From Methylobacterium mesophilicum (GTDB lineage Bacteria > Pseudomonadota > Alphaproteobacteria > Rhizobiales > Beijerinckiaceae): a stretch of 64,000 bases of DNA. Below the pieces are notes generated by a model that was given only the letters and a program-made list of their open reading frames with translations, was not told the DNA's origin and searched no databases. The position numbers were made by a program, and so were the translations under genes. Below are positions 17,736-25,804 of the stretch, one piece after another. The DNA lies in assembly GCF_022179445.1 (NCBI RefSeq), contig NZ_BPQU01000023.1:28895-92894 (forward strand). Reading direction: 5' to 3'. Each line of letters opens with the position of its first letter. Position 1 is the stretch's first letter.

Positions 17736-18139
17736 TGCCCCGGCGCGAGTTCAGCAAGGCGGTGCTTCGTGCCGCCCTCGCACGTGCGGACGGGCGATGC
17801 GAAGGCGTGCTCGTGAACGGCGGCCGTTGCCCCTGCACCTTGCAGACTGGGTGGTTCGACTACGACCATATCGTGCCGGCCGCGTTGGTCGACGATGCGT
17901 CCCTCGAGAATTGCCAGGTGCTGTGCCGGCCGTGTCACGCCGCCAAGACGGTGCTGGATGTCGGCGTGATCGCGCGGGTGCACCGGATGCGCGATCGGCA
18001 TCTGGGCATTGCCGACCCGAGACGGCGTTCCTTGCCTGGCAGCAAAGCCAGCCCGTTCAAGCGTCTGATCGGTGGTGGCGTCATCTGTCGCTATACGGGG
18101 AAGCGTCTTGACAGACGAGACCGATCGAGGGACCCGTAG
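17735..18139 (+). CDS. HNH endonuclease
   Basis: A 134-residue HNH nuclease. The core is WFDYDHIVPAALV (first His of the motif), DDASLENCQVLC (Asn) and RPCHAAKT (last His). Cysteine pairs CEGVLVNGGRC and C..PC probably bind a structural zinc. HNH proteins of this size next to terminase genes act in phage DNA packaging or as nicking nucleases. Start ATG 17735 overlaps the upstream stop (TGATG). An IS630 element lies immediately downstream and separates it from the terminase group. Confidence 0.8.
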   Translation: MPRREFSKAVLRAALARADGRCEGVLVNGGRCPCTLQTGWFDYDHIVPAALVDDASLENCQVLCRPCHAAKTVLDVGVIARVHRMRDRHLGIADPRRRSLPGSKASPFKRLIGGGVICRYTGKRLDRRDRSRDP

Positions 18140-18144
18140 AGACC

Positions 18145-18160
18145 TTTCATTCTGGTCGAG
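18145..18160. repeat. 16-nt direct repeat, left copy, next to IS630
   Basis: TTTCATTCTGGTCGAG occurs here, immediately before the IS630 left end, and again at 19356-19371, eight bases beyond its right end. It is much longer than the TA duplication IS630 makes. Confidence 0.7.
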
Positions 18161-18172
18161 TAATACCGATTT

Positions 18173-19259
18173 TCATTGATCAGAACCCATGAGCCAGGCG
18201 CGCAGTCCTATAGAGATGATGCGCCGGGGTCGGTCGATGAGGGTATTCCAGGCGTGGCAGCAGTGGTCGAGGATGTCAGCGTAGAATTTGAAGACGCGGT
18301 TGCCGAGCCAGTTGTCGCGCATGAATTGTCAGAGGTTCTCCACGGGGTTCAGTTCGGGGGAGCGAGCCGACAGGGGCAATAGGGTGATGTTGGCGGGCAC
18401 GACGAGTTTCTTGGTTGTGTGCCAGACCGCTCGACCGAGCAGCAGGACGGGGTGCGCACCGGTGGCGACGACCTGGGCGATCTCTTCGAGATGCAACGCC
18501 ATCGCCTCGGTGGTGCAGCGGGGCATGACGAGGCCGGCCCCTTTGCCGCGGGCGGGGCAAATCGCGCCATCCTTCGACAGGCTCAGGATGAGGGATGTAG
18601 GCGGAGGCGGTGCGTTGGTCCTTCGGCGCCGCAGGTCGCGTGCCGCGCTTGGCCCAGCGGCGGGTGATGGTGTTCTTCTGGCCGACCCGAGCCTCGTCGG
18701 CGAACCAGATCTCTATCGGCTTGCCGCCGACGGCCTGCGCGATCTCCGCCATGCGGGCGGGGGAGGCTTTTAAAAAGCCGGGGTGGCGTCCGTGCCCTGG
18801 GCGTGATGGCGCCGGGCGGGCGGAGAGCTTGCGGTAGCCCAAGGCTCGCAGGACCCGGCTCAGCGTCTGCTCGGACACCGACATGCCGTGATCCTCGAAC
18901 AGGATCTGGACGAGATCGACCAGCCGCCAGCGCACCACCCCGTGGGCGGCCGGCATCGGCCCCTGCTCAATCAACGCGCGCAGCGCCTCCCGCTGCTTGA
19001 CGTTCAAGCGCGGGCGAGTTCCAGGCGCCTTGCCGCCGATCAGCCCGCTCGGACCGTGCGCGTTGAACGCCACGACCCAGTCCCGCACCGTCTAAAGCCC
19101 AACCCCGCCGAAAGCGGCAGCGGCCGAGCGCGAGCCGCCCGCATAGATCGCCGACAAAGCCAGCAGGCGCCGTGTTTGGGCGGGATCACGCGCGCACCTG
19201 GCCAAGGTGCGCAGGCCGTCAGCGTCAAAGCCTGACCGCAGCGGTACCGGAGCAGCCAT
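18173..19259 (-). pseudogene. IS630-family transposase, disrupted
   Basis: From ATG 19259 the protein begins MAAPVPLRSGFDADGLRTLA, then AAAAFGGVGL and an in-frame TAG where CAG (LQT) is expected near 19093, then TVRDWVVAFNAHGPSGLIGG and the DDE region (IWFADEARVGQKN). At 18569-18593 a 25-nt foreign element interrupts the reading frame. The rest continues in another frame (MPRCTTEAMALHLEEIAQVV, SPELNPVENL) and meets a TGA in place of Trp before QFMRDNW. Three independent lesions make the gene dead. Confidence 0.85.
18569..18593. repeat. 25-nt interspersed repeat, copy inside IS630 transposase
   Basis: The 25 bases from 18569 (starting ATCCTTCGACAGGCTC) are identical to 43789-43813. Here the element replaces a few bases between the codons for SAYI and AICP of an IS630 transposase and breaks its frame. 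It resembles the short palindromic or REP-like sequences seen dispersed in many proteobacterial genomes. Confidence 0.85.
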
Positions 19260-19355
19260 GACATCCTCCTCGGGCTCCAAACCCGAAGATAGAATCACCC
19301 CTCAGCCGCTGATGCTACCCCGTGAGTCGCGCTTAACGAGGGGCGGTATAAAACG

Positions 19356-19371
19356 TTTCATTCTGGTCGAG
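19356..19371. repeat. 16-nt direct repeat, right copy
   Basis: Second copy of TTTCATTCTGGTCGAG; see 18145-18160. Confidence 0.7.
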
Positions 19372-20149
19372 AAAGTGCGCGGGGTCGCCCGTACGAGTGA
19401 CGCCTGTCAACGTAATACCTGCTTCCAGAATTTAACTTTTGATCGCAGCTCTGGTGTCCGAGGTCAAAAAAATTTTTGCCCCGTCTCGCCGTCGATCCGC
19501 CGAGTCAGTCTGGGCTATTGAAGCCGAGCTATACTTGCCCTGAACGTGCCTGGCCATAGCCGAGGACTAGGTTCGAGGTCTAGGCTACCATCACCACTAT
19601 TTATCTGATATGTAGGATGCGGATGGGTATCTTCGGTAAAATTCGATTGAATTGTTCCCGGTGCCGGCCGATTAGTATATGGAGTAGGGCTGGCTCGATC
19701 GCGTCTGTCTGCGCTTGGGGAGCAGGGCATCTTTTGAAGCAAGTCCCCGAATTTGAGCCCATCTCAGCTTCGAGCAATTCGTACCTCAACGGCCGTTCTG
19801 TTTTATCGTCGATCCGCGTCTGAGGGCTAACGCGTTCGATAGATAAGCGGGAAGGCTTTCCGGAAAGCGCCATTGACGCCAAGGCGCGGATTTGATTACT
19901 AATGGTGTTGCCCCGCTTCGGCGGGGATTGGAAAGCATTCGCCAGCCGTCCGCTTTGGGAAGTGCTGCAGCGTAAGCCTTTCGGTTTAACTCCTCCTTAG
20001 GTGCAGGAGGCGGCAGCCCAGCTCCGTCCGTGTTCGGCGAGCGATGTGGCAGCGGGGAACGGTTTCGGCTCGTTGGGTCCAACCCCAGCGTTTTGTCGTT
20101 GCTCGCGTTCCTGCGGTCACTCACTCGTCTGATGCAGGTCTAGAGCTCA
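19372..20149. other. Intergenic region upstream of ParB-methyltransferase gene
   Basis: About 780 bases of mixed, lower GC. No frame on either strand shows a recognised product. Presumably decayed phage or host DNA plus the promoter of the following operon. Confidence 0.4.
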
Positions 20150-21568
20150 ATGTCTACCCAAAAACCAATCCCAGTCCGTCAACGTGGCGCGCACGTTAAC
20201 ACCGCTCGCGCGGTGCTCGACACCGGGCCGTCCGGGGCGGCGCCGGCCATTGCCATCATTTACCAGCCGATCACGGCACTTCGGCCACTTGATCGCCCAC
20301 TGCGCAGGCGCGGCAAGGGACAGGTCGAACGCCTCGCCGCCAACATCGAGCGGTTTGGCTGCGTCGTGCCTGTTCTCGTGACTTCTGATGGTACGATCAT
20401 CGACGGCCACGCTATCTATGAAGCTTGTCGGAGGCTTGGACACCCGACATTGCCCACGATTATCATCGATCATCTGTCAGACAACGAGGTCAAAGTTCTC
20501 CGCCTCTCGCTTAATCGGGTCGCCGTAAGTACTACCTGGGACTCCGAAGCCCTTGCGAGCGAGTTCGCGCACCTGCTCGCTGTTGAACCCGATCTCGTCG
20601 CGTTCACCGGGTTCAATTTGCCGGAGATTGATTTAGCCCTGACGTCGTCCTGCATCGACGGCACCGACTCAACCGACGCCCTTCCAGAGGTACCGGCGAC
20701 CGCAGTCTCGCGCCTCGGGGATATCTGGGAGTTTACCGGCAGTCACCGGCTGTTGTGTGGAAACGCCCGTGCCGGTGAGAGCTACGACGCCGTGCTCGCC
20801 AGCCAGCGCGTCCAGAAGTTAGCGACGGATCCGCCCTATGGGTGTGCCATTCGCGGTTACGCCAGCGGCAGGCACGGGGAATTCGTCGAAGGCTCCGGTA
20901 TGGGTGATGCTGAGGCGACCGTGTTCTTCGAGGGCTTCCTCGGTGCAATGGTCCCACATCTCGAGGACGGTGCGATCGCCGAGATGTTCATCGATGCGCG
21001 CGGGATGCTCCCACTGTTGACCGCCGCGCGGGGCGCTGGTCTGACCCAGCTCACGACCTGCGTCTGGGATAAAGGCGTAGGTGGAATGGGCTCGCTCTAT
21101 CGGCAGCAAACTGAATTCGTGCTGGTGATGAAGCACGGGCGGGCTCGGCACATCAACAACATCGCGTTGGGTCGGCATGGGCGCAACCGCACTACGATCT
21201 GGTCAGCGCCAGGGCTGAACGGGTTCGGGCGCGGGCGGGAGGAGGCGTTGGCCCTCCACCCGACTGTGAAACCGGTCGGGCTGATCGCAGACGCATTGCT
21301 CGACACCTCGAACCGCGGCGGCCTGATCCTCGACCCGTTCTGCGGGTCGGGTACGACCCTGCTCGCAGCCCATCGCACCGGCCGGATCGGGTACGGTATA
21401 GAGCTCGACCCGATCTACGTCGACGTTGCCGTCCGGCGGATGGAAGCTCTGACGGGGGCGCCCGCGCGCCATGCAGGCACGGGACTCACCTTCGCGGAGG
21501 AGGCTCAGCAGCGGGCACACGAGCCATCGGCCCAGCAGCCGGCCGCGGCCGTCGCGTCGGACGCGTGA
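20150..21568 (+). CDS. ParB-like nuclease domain fused to DNA methyltransferase
   Basis: A 472-residue fusion of a type common in phages. Residues of about 38-135 form a ParB/Srx-like domain (LAANIERFGCVVPVLVTSDG, IIDGHAIYEACRRLG). Residues of about 185-445 are an amino-methyltransferase of the beta order: catalytic DPPYG at 227-231 comes before the AdoMet-binding DPFCGSGTT at 395-403. It should methylate adenine N6 or cytosine N4 in DNA, likely protecting phage DNA. The Ala/Gln/Pro-rich tail is probably disordered. Start ATG 20150 has only a weak ribosome binding site. The next gene follows after 10 bases, then terminase overlaps, so the three look like one operon. Confidence 0.87.
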   Translation: MSTQKPIPVRQRGAHVNTARAVLDTGPSGAAPAIAIIYQPITALRPLDRPLRRRGKGQVERLAANIERFGCVVPVLVTSDGTIIDGHAIYEACRRLGHPTLPTIIIDHLSDNEVKVLRLSLNRVAVSTTWDSEALASEFAHLLAVEPDLVAFTGFNLPEIDLALTSSCIDGTDSTDALPEVPATAVSRLGDIWEFTGSHRLLCGNARAGESYDAVLASQRVQKLATDPPYGCAIRGYASGRHGEFVEGSGMGDAEATVFFEGFLGAMVPHLEDGAIAEMFIDARGMLPLLTAARGAGLTQLTTCVWDKGVGGMGSLYRQQTEFVLVMKHGRARHINNIALGRHGRNRTTIWSAPGLNGFGRGREEALALHPTVKPVGLIADALLDTSNRGGLILDPFCGSGTTLLAAHRTGRIGYGIELDPIYVDVAVRRMEALTGAPARHAGTGLTFAEEAQQRAHEPSAQQPAAAVASDA

Positions 21569-21578
21569 GGAGGTCGCA

Positions 21579-22115
21579 ATGTCCGATGAGCCGATCGAGT
21601 CGAATGACAATGTCGTCGCACGCGATGAAGATCTCGCGCCCCAGAGTTACTGCGCGGATGCTGAAGGTGTTGCACGGCCAAAGCCCGCCCGTACCGGCGG
21701 AGGCCGCTTTTCGCGGGGGCAGTCCGGTAACCCGAGGGGGCGGCCCCGCAAGCAGCCTGAGCCTTTCGTCGCGATGATGAAGCGCGTCTTGAACGAGCCT
21801 GTCCCGCTCAATCGTGGAGGGAGGCAGACTGAGATGTCATGCAGCGAGGTGGTGTTTCGTTCAATGTGCCGCGAGGCGATGACTAATCCGCGTGTTGGCA
21901 AGGAGGTCTTTAAGCTGGTGGCGGAGCACGAGGCGGTGGCCGTTGCTGACCAGACGAACGTAGACCCAGCGCAAAGTGAGGCTATGTACCAGAATTACTA
22001 CATCCGGATTCGACGTCAGATACTCGCCGAACTCTCGCTGGCAGATGCAGCAAACACAGACGCGAGCGACAACGACAATCCGGGGCCCGGGTCCGATTCG
22101 GAGCAAACGCCGTGA
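21579..22115 (+). CDS. DUF5681 protein, possible small-terminase role
   Basis: A 178-residue protein starting at ATG 21579 with a strong GAGGAGG seven bases upstream. The conserved DUF5681 block GGGRFSRGQSGNPRGRPRKQ is at about residues 40-59, followed by a helical region and an acidic Asp/Asn-rich tail. DUF5681 proteins are frequently encoded just before large terminase genes, and a DNA-recognition (small terminase) role has been suggested by position; there is no direct evidence here. It overlaps the terminase start by four bases (GTGA). Confidence 0.75.
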   Translation: MSDEPIESNDNVVARDEDLAPQSYCADAEGVARPKPARTGGGRFSRGQSGNPRGRPRKQPEPFVAMMKRVLNEPVPLNRGGRQTEMSCSEVVFRSMCREAMTNPRVGKEVFKLVAEHEAVAVADQTNVDPAQSEAMYQNYYIRIRRQILAELSLADAANTDASDNDNPGPGSDSEQTP

Positions 22116-23662
22116 TCATGTCCGCCGCCATGATGTCGGTCGCGCTACGCACGGACTTAGTCACCTTCGTCGAGCAGGCCTTCGCGACGCTCGAGCCGGG
22201 AACACCGTTCGCGTCGAACTGGCACTACGAACACTTGTGCTGGGCCCTCGAGCGGGTGCTTTGCGGTGAGGTGAGCCGGTTGATCATCAACGTACCGCCG
22301 CGCTCGGGCAAGTCGATCATCGCCAGCGTCGCCTTCCCGATGTTCGCGCTGGGTCACGACCCGGGTCGGCGCGTGATCTGCATCTCGCATACCGAGGATC
22401 TGGCCCGAAAGTTCAGCCTTGATCGACGCCTAGTGGCGCAGAGTCCGTGGTTTGGCCAGGCGTTCCCGGGTTTCCGGCTGACGGGCTCCAGGCCCCGCGA
22501 CCTCGAATTAACGACGACGTTGCGCGGCTCGGTGTTCGCGGCTGGTATGGGTGGGGCGGTGCTCGGGCGCGGCGCCGATCTCATCGTGATCGACGATCCG
22601 ATCAAAGCGGTGGACGCGTTCTCAAAGGCCGAGCGTCGGCGGGTCAACGAGGCGTTCGACAACACCTTGCTCACGCGCCTGAACGACAAGCGCCGCGGTG
22701 CCATTGTCATCGTGATGCAGCGACTTCATGTCGACGACCTCGTCGGCCATGTCCGTGAACGAGATGACTGGGAGATGGTGTCACTGCCCGCGATCGCGAC
22801 GGAGGATACCTGTCATCGACTCAGTGATGTGCCCGGGGACGTGTACCGGCGTCGGGTCGGTGAGTTGTTGCATGCCGAGCGCGAGCCGATGGCGGTTTTA
22901 GAGCAGATGCGGCGCGCCCAGGGCTCGCTGACCTTCCAGGCACAGTACCAGCAGGACCCTGCGCCTATTGGTGGTAATGTGATCCAGCGCTCGTGGCTGC
23001 GCAGGTACGACATGCCCCCTAGCCGCTTCGATCGGATCGTGGCCTCCTGGGATACCGCCTCGACGCTGTCCGAGTCGAGCGATTGGTCGGTGGGCACGGT
23101 CTGGGGTGCGGCGGGGCTGGATTACTATCTCCTCGACGTGGTCCGAGGGCGATGGGAGTTTTGGGAGTTGCGTCGGGAGGTTGTGGCGCTGAGCAAGCGC
23201 TGGGATGCGAATGTGACGTTGATCGAAAAAACCCAACTCGGGCACGCGCTGCTGCAGGATCTGCGTCGGACAAAGCTCTTGGCACCAATCTTGGTCGAGC
23301 CGCGCCACGACAAGGAAACGCGGCTGTTGGCACAATCAGCTCGGTTTGAGGCAGGTCAGGTGCATCTCCCGACTGATGCGCCGTGGCTGGGCGAATACCT
23401 CGGCGAATTGCTGGCTTTTCCGAATGGTCGCCACGACGATCAGGTAGATGCCACCACGTATGCCCTGCATTACTTGACTGGGAGCCAGCCTCGGGTTGAA
23501 CCAAGGGTTAGGCGGACCCGCGAAAGCATTCGGGGGTTACGTCCGAAGCTTCGATCTAATTCTTCAGCAAATCTTGCTGTGGACAGCCCAGATGATGGAT
23601 CAAAACGGCCGCGCCTCATTTCAGTTCCAGCCACTTGGGAGCCTGGTGACGTGATCCTATGA
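22112..23662 (+). CDS. terL: Phage large terminase subunit
   Basis: A 516-residue DNA-packaging motor. The ATPase half has Walker A NVPPRSGKS (residues 60-68), Walker B DLIVIDDP (156-163) and coupling-type segments; the C-terminal RNase H-like nuclease has IVASWDTA, the VTLIEKTQ strand and HDDQVDATTYALHYL. GTG 22112 is preferred: GGAG lies eight bases upstream and the start overlaps the DUF5681 stop; ATG 22118 is an alternative. Full length and without lesions. No portal, capsid or tail gene follows: the next DNA is the inverted exoY duplicate, so this is a packaging remnant cut off from the rest of a prophage. Confidence 0.92.
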   Translation: MIMSAAMMSVALRTDLVTFVEQAFATLEPGTPFASNWHYEHLCWALERVLCGEVSRLIINVPPRSGKSIIASVAFPMFALGHDPGRRVICISHTEDLARKFSLDRRLVAQSPWFGQAFPGFRLTGSRPRDLELTTTLRGSVFAAGMGGAVLGRGADLIVIDDPIKAVDAFSKAERRRVNEAFDNTLLTRLNDKRRGAIVIVMQRLHVDDLVGHVRERDDWEMVSLPAIATEDTCHRLSDVPGDVYRRRVGELLHAEREPMAVLEQMRRAQGSLTFQAQYQQDPAPIGGNVIQRSWLRRYDMPPSRFDRIVASWDTASTLSESSDWSVGTVWGAAGLDYYLLDVVRGRWEFWELRREVVALSKRWDANVTLIEKTQLGHALLQDLRRTKLLAPILVEPRHDKETRLLAQSARFEAGQVHLPTDAPWLGEYLGELLAFPNGRHDDQVDATTYALHYLTGSQPRVEPRVRRTRESIRGLRPKLRSNSSANLAVDSPDDGSKRPRLISVPATWEPGDVIL

Positions 23663-23697
23663 CCTAAGTACGAAGCCTTTAAGGAAAAAAATTTGTT

Positions 23698-23919
23698 TCA
23701 GAAAAGACGCGGCTGGGTTGTTCTGCGTCTAATTTGGTCGGCAGTGCTGCACCACAGGGCGTCCGGGAGCCGATACAGCCGCATCACGCCCGCCATCCCG
23801 GCCAGCACCAGCAGGACCAGATACGCCAGACCGTTCAGTAGCAGGCCCGGCAGAACCTCCGGCTCGGCCCGGTCGTACCAGATCGGGTCGGCGTCCCAGT
23901 GCGGATCGTTGTCGTCCAA
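23698..23919 (-). CDS. Small single-pass membrane protein, copy 2, new C-terminus
   Basis: Second copy of the 10249-10470 gene, with the same TTG start (23919), the same GGAGGGG upstream and the same length of 73 residues by coincidence. Residues 1-58 match closely (DNDPHWDADPIWYDRAEPE, then the membrane helix); the last 15 residues (STADQIRRRTTQPRLF) come from unrelated DNA past the duplication end. Function unknown; a role with ExoY is inferred from co-duplication. Confidence 0.5.
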   Translation of the reverse strand: MDDNDPHWDADPIWYDRAEPEVLPGLLLNGLAYLVLLVLAGMAGVMRLYRLPDALWCSTADQIRRRTTQPRLF

Positions 23920-25058
23920 GACTGAACCCCCCTCCACCGCAGGCACAGGCGCGGCCCCCTCGGTTAGCAATTCGTTGACCAAGCCGAGCTCCGGCACCTC
24001 ACCGCTCGCCCGGGAGCGGCCGCAGAAGGGCGCCGAGCAGAAAGCCGAGTTGCCCGCAGACCAGCAGCGCCGCGCCACGCCGCAGGCTGTCGCCCGCGCT
24101 CAGGTTGTGAATGTGTAACCCATAGGCGAGTTCAGCCGCCACCACCTCAGGAACACCGGTAGGCCCCAAACCGAGCCGAACCGCCCGAGACCCACCCCGA
24201 GCAGCGCGTTCAGCAGCAGGCCCTTCATCGTGATCCCGTCGGCAATCCGGTCGCCGCACCCCGGTTCCCGGGATGCGCGTTCCGGACAGCACCACCGCGC
24301 GCACGCGCAGGCCGGGGCACGCCTGGGCTATTTGCTTCCGCGCTGGGCGAGCACGGCCGGGACGGTGCGCAGCATGATGGCGATGTCCCGGCGCAGGCTC
24401 CAGCGGCTGGCGTAGTCCAAGTCGAGCGCCACGCGCTCGGCGTAGCTGGTGTCGGAACGGCCCGAGACCTGCCACAGGCCGGTGACGCCGGGCGGCACGG
24501 CAAAGCAGGTCGCGAACGCCCGGCCGTAGCGGGCGACCTCGGCCTGCACGATCGGGCGCGGGCCGACCAGGCTCATCTCGCCGCGCAGGACGTTCCACAG
24601 CTGCGGCAGCTCGTCGAGCGAGGTCTTGCGCAGGACCTGGCCGATGGTTGTGATGCGCGGGTCGTCGGAGAGCTTGTGCGTGGCCGCCCACTCGGCCCGC
24701 GCCCCAGCGCTGGCGGCCAGGTGTGCAGCCAACACCACCTCGCCGTCCGTGACCATCGAGCGGAACTTGAGGCAGCCGAAGCTGCGCCCGTCCCGGCCGA
24801 GCCGCATGTGCCGGAAGATCGGCGCCTTGCGGTCGCCGGCCCAGACCAGCACGGCGATCAGCAGCATCAGCGGCAGCAGCAGGAACAGCGCGGTCGCCGC
24901 CACCCCGATGTCCAGCCCGCGCTTGGCCGCCCAATCCAGCCGAAGCCCACGGGCCACGAACGGCGTCTCCGGCAGCACCGCTTCCGCCACAGCCTCGGCT
25001 GCCTCGCTCACCTGACCGGCCACGTTCGACATCTCAACCCTATGGTGCGGCGCAGAGG
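23745..25058. repeat. Segmental duplication, copy 2 (inverted)
   Basis: Inverted copy of about 9109-10420. It contains intact exoY, a frameshifted middle gene and a third gene with a replaced 3' end. The segment between the two copies is about 13.3 kb. Confidence 0.85.
23999..24228 (-). pseudogene. Small hydrophobic protein, copy 2, frameshifted
   Basis: Duplicate of the 9940-10170 gene. From ATG 24228 the first 27 codons match, then a one-base loss (GTTCCTGAGGTGG against GTTCCTGCCGGTGG in copy 1) shifts the frame and gives an early stop. The remaining codons (ELAYGLHIHNLSAGDSLRRG) persist in another frame down to the old stop at 23999. Confidence 0.8.
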
Positions 25059-25095
25059 CAAGGTGTGAAACTGGAGAGCCGGCCTCGCGCAGCAT
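24328..25095 (-). CDS. exoY: ExoY-type sugar phosphotransferase, copy 2
   Basis: A 255-residue near-identical duplicate of the 9073-9852 protein, with all family motifs kept (LKFRSM, SLDELPQLWNVLRGEMSLVGPRP, PPGVTGLWQVSGRS). The first 13 residues differ because the duplication begins inside the leader; ATG 25095 is the only good start but has just a weak AGAAAG upstream. Differences from copy 1 are a 12-bp deletion (residues DQIA lost), H to R in GHSFG, G to V in GEGV, PR to AG in SPRARA, and A to T in ITAIG. Probably functional. It is divergent from galE, with about 700 bases between. Confidence 0.9.
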   Translation of the reverse strand: MLREAGSPVSHLASAPHHRVEMSNVAGQVSEAAEAVAEAVLPETPFVARGLRLDWAAKRGLDIGVAATALFLLLPLMLLIAVLVWAGDRKAPIFRHMRLGRDGRSFGCLKFRSMVTDGEVVLAAHLAASAGARAEWAATHKLSDDPRITTIGQVLRKTSLDELPQLWNVLRGEMSLVGPRPIVQAEVARYGRAFATCFAVPPGVTGLWQVSGRSDTSYAERVALDLDYASRWSLRRDIAIMLRTVPAVLAQRGSK

Positions 25096-25804
25096 GGATT
25101 GGCTTTCTGGATTGAGATGGCGACGAGATAGTTAACGACTTGTTAGTGGCCATTTCTAACGAACTATTAGCCCCGTTACAAGCTCGGCTATGTGGCCAAT
25201 CGCAGTCTAGCGTGTGTTTATATTGAGAAGATATGTAATGTATCCATGCAAATTAGGTCCGGAATTGGCGAAGCGAGAGAGAGGGCGGTGGTGGCATCCA
25301 TCAGGTCTCGGCGTAAATCGGTACAGTGTCGGTATAGAGATGACCGGTGTTAGGGCGCCGTTTCTTTGGTGCGACGCACGCGAGGTCGACATCTCCAGTC
25401 CCGTTTACCGCCTCCCAGATGCCCAGACCTCCAGCCCGGGCGACGTTCAGCTTGTGGGGGCATCGAGGGCCCCAGGGGACCAACACTAGGGTCAAATTGA
25501 CAAAAACTACGTACTCGAAGGTTCGGAGCTGCATCCTGACGGCGACGTCTAAACCTGCATCTCGTGCAGTTTGTTGGCCTCGTCCCTGCATGCATGAGGC
25601 CACTTCACGGCGTCCCATCCGCGCAACGGAAGGCGGGATCTGATCGCTCAGATGTGGGACGCTTGGAGCCCAGCCGAGTGTCGCGGTGGTCAGGTTTAGA
25701 GCGTCATGCCGCTCGCCTCGCAGAAATGCTGATGGTGGAGTCGCTTCATTGCTCTGTATAGGCAGTCGGACATCTGAGCGTGAAGCCGTAGGGGAGCGGA
25801 CGAC
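25096..25804. other. Divergent intergenic region between exoY copy 2 and galE
   Basis: About 710 bases. Near 25120-25175 are imperfectly repeated motifs (GTTAACGACTTGTTAG and CTAACGAACTATTAG) that might be regulatory sites for exoY copy 2. No gene recognised. Confidence 0.4.

Larger units (their letters stand above)
18162..19348 (-). mobile_element. IS630-family insertion sequence
   Basis: The ends share an imperfect inverted repeat beginning ATACCG (left ATACCGATTTTCATTG; right, reversed, ATACCGCCCCTCGTTA). The element carries one minus-strand transposase gene that is inactivated. It lies between the HNH gene and the methyltransferase-terminase genes. Boundaries are judged by eye. Confidence 0.7.

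Noticed and set aside
23999..24934. Minus-strand 311-codon frame through the exoY duplicate
   Set aside because: It is out of frame with exoY and joins the end of the small protein only because of the frameshift.
17292..25095. Complete prophage or gene transfer agent
   Set aside because: No integrase, portal, capsid or tail genes; only packaging-type genes are present.
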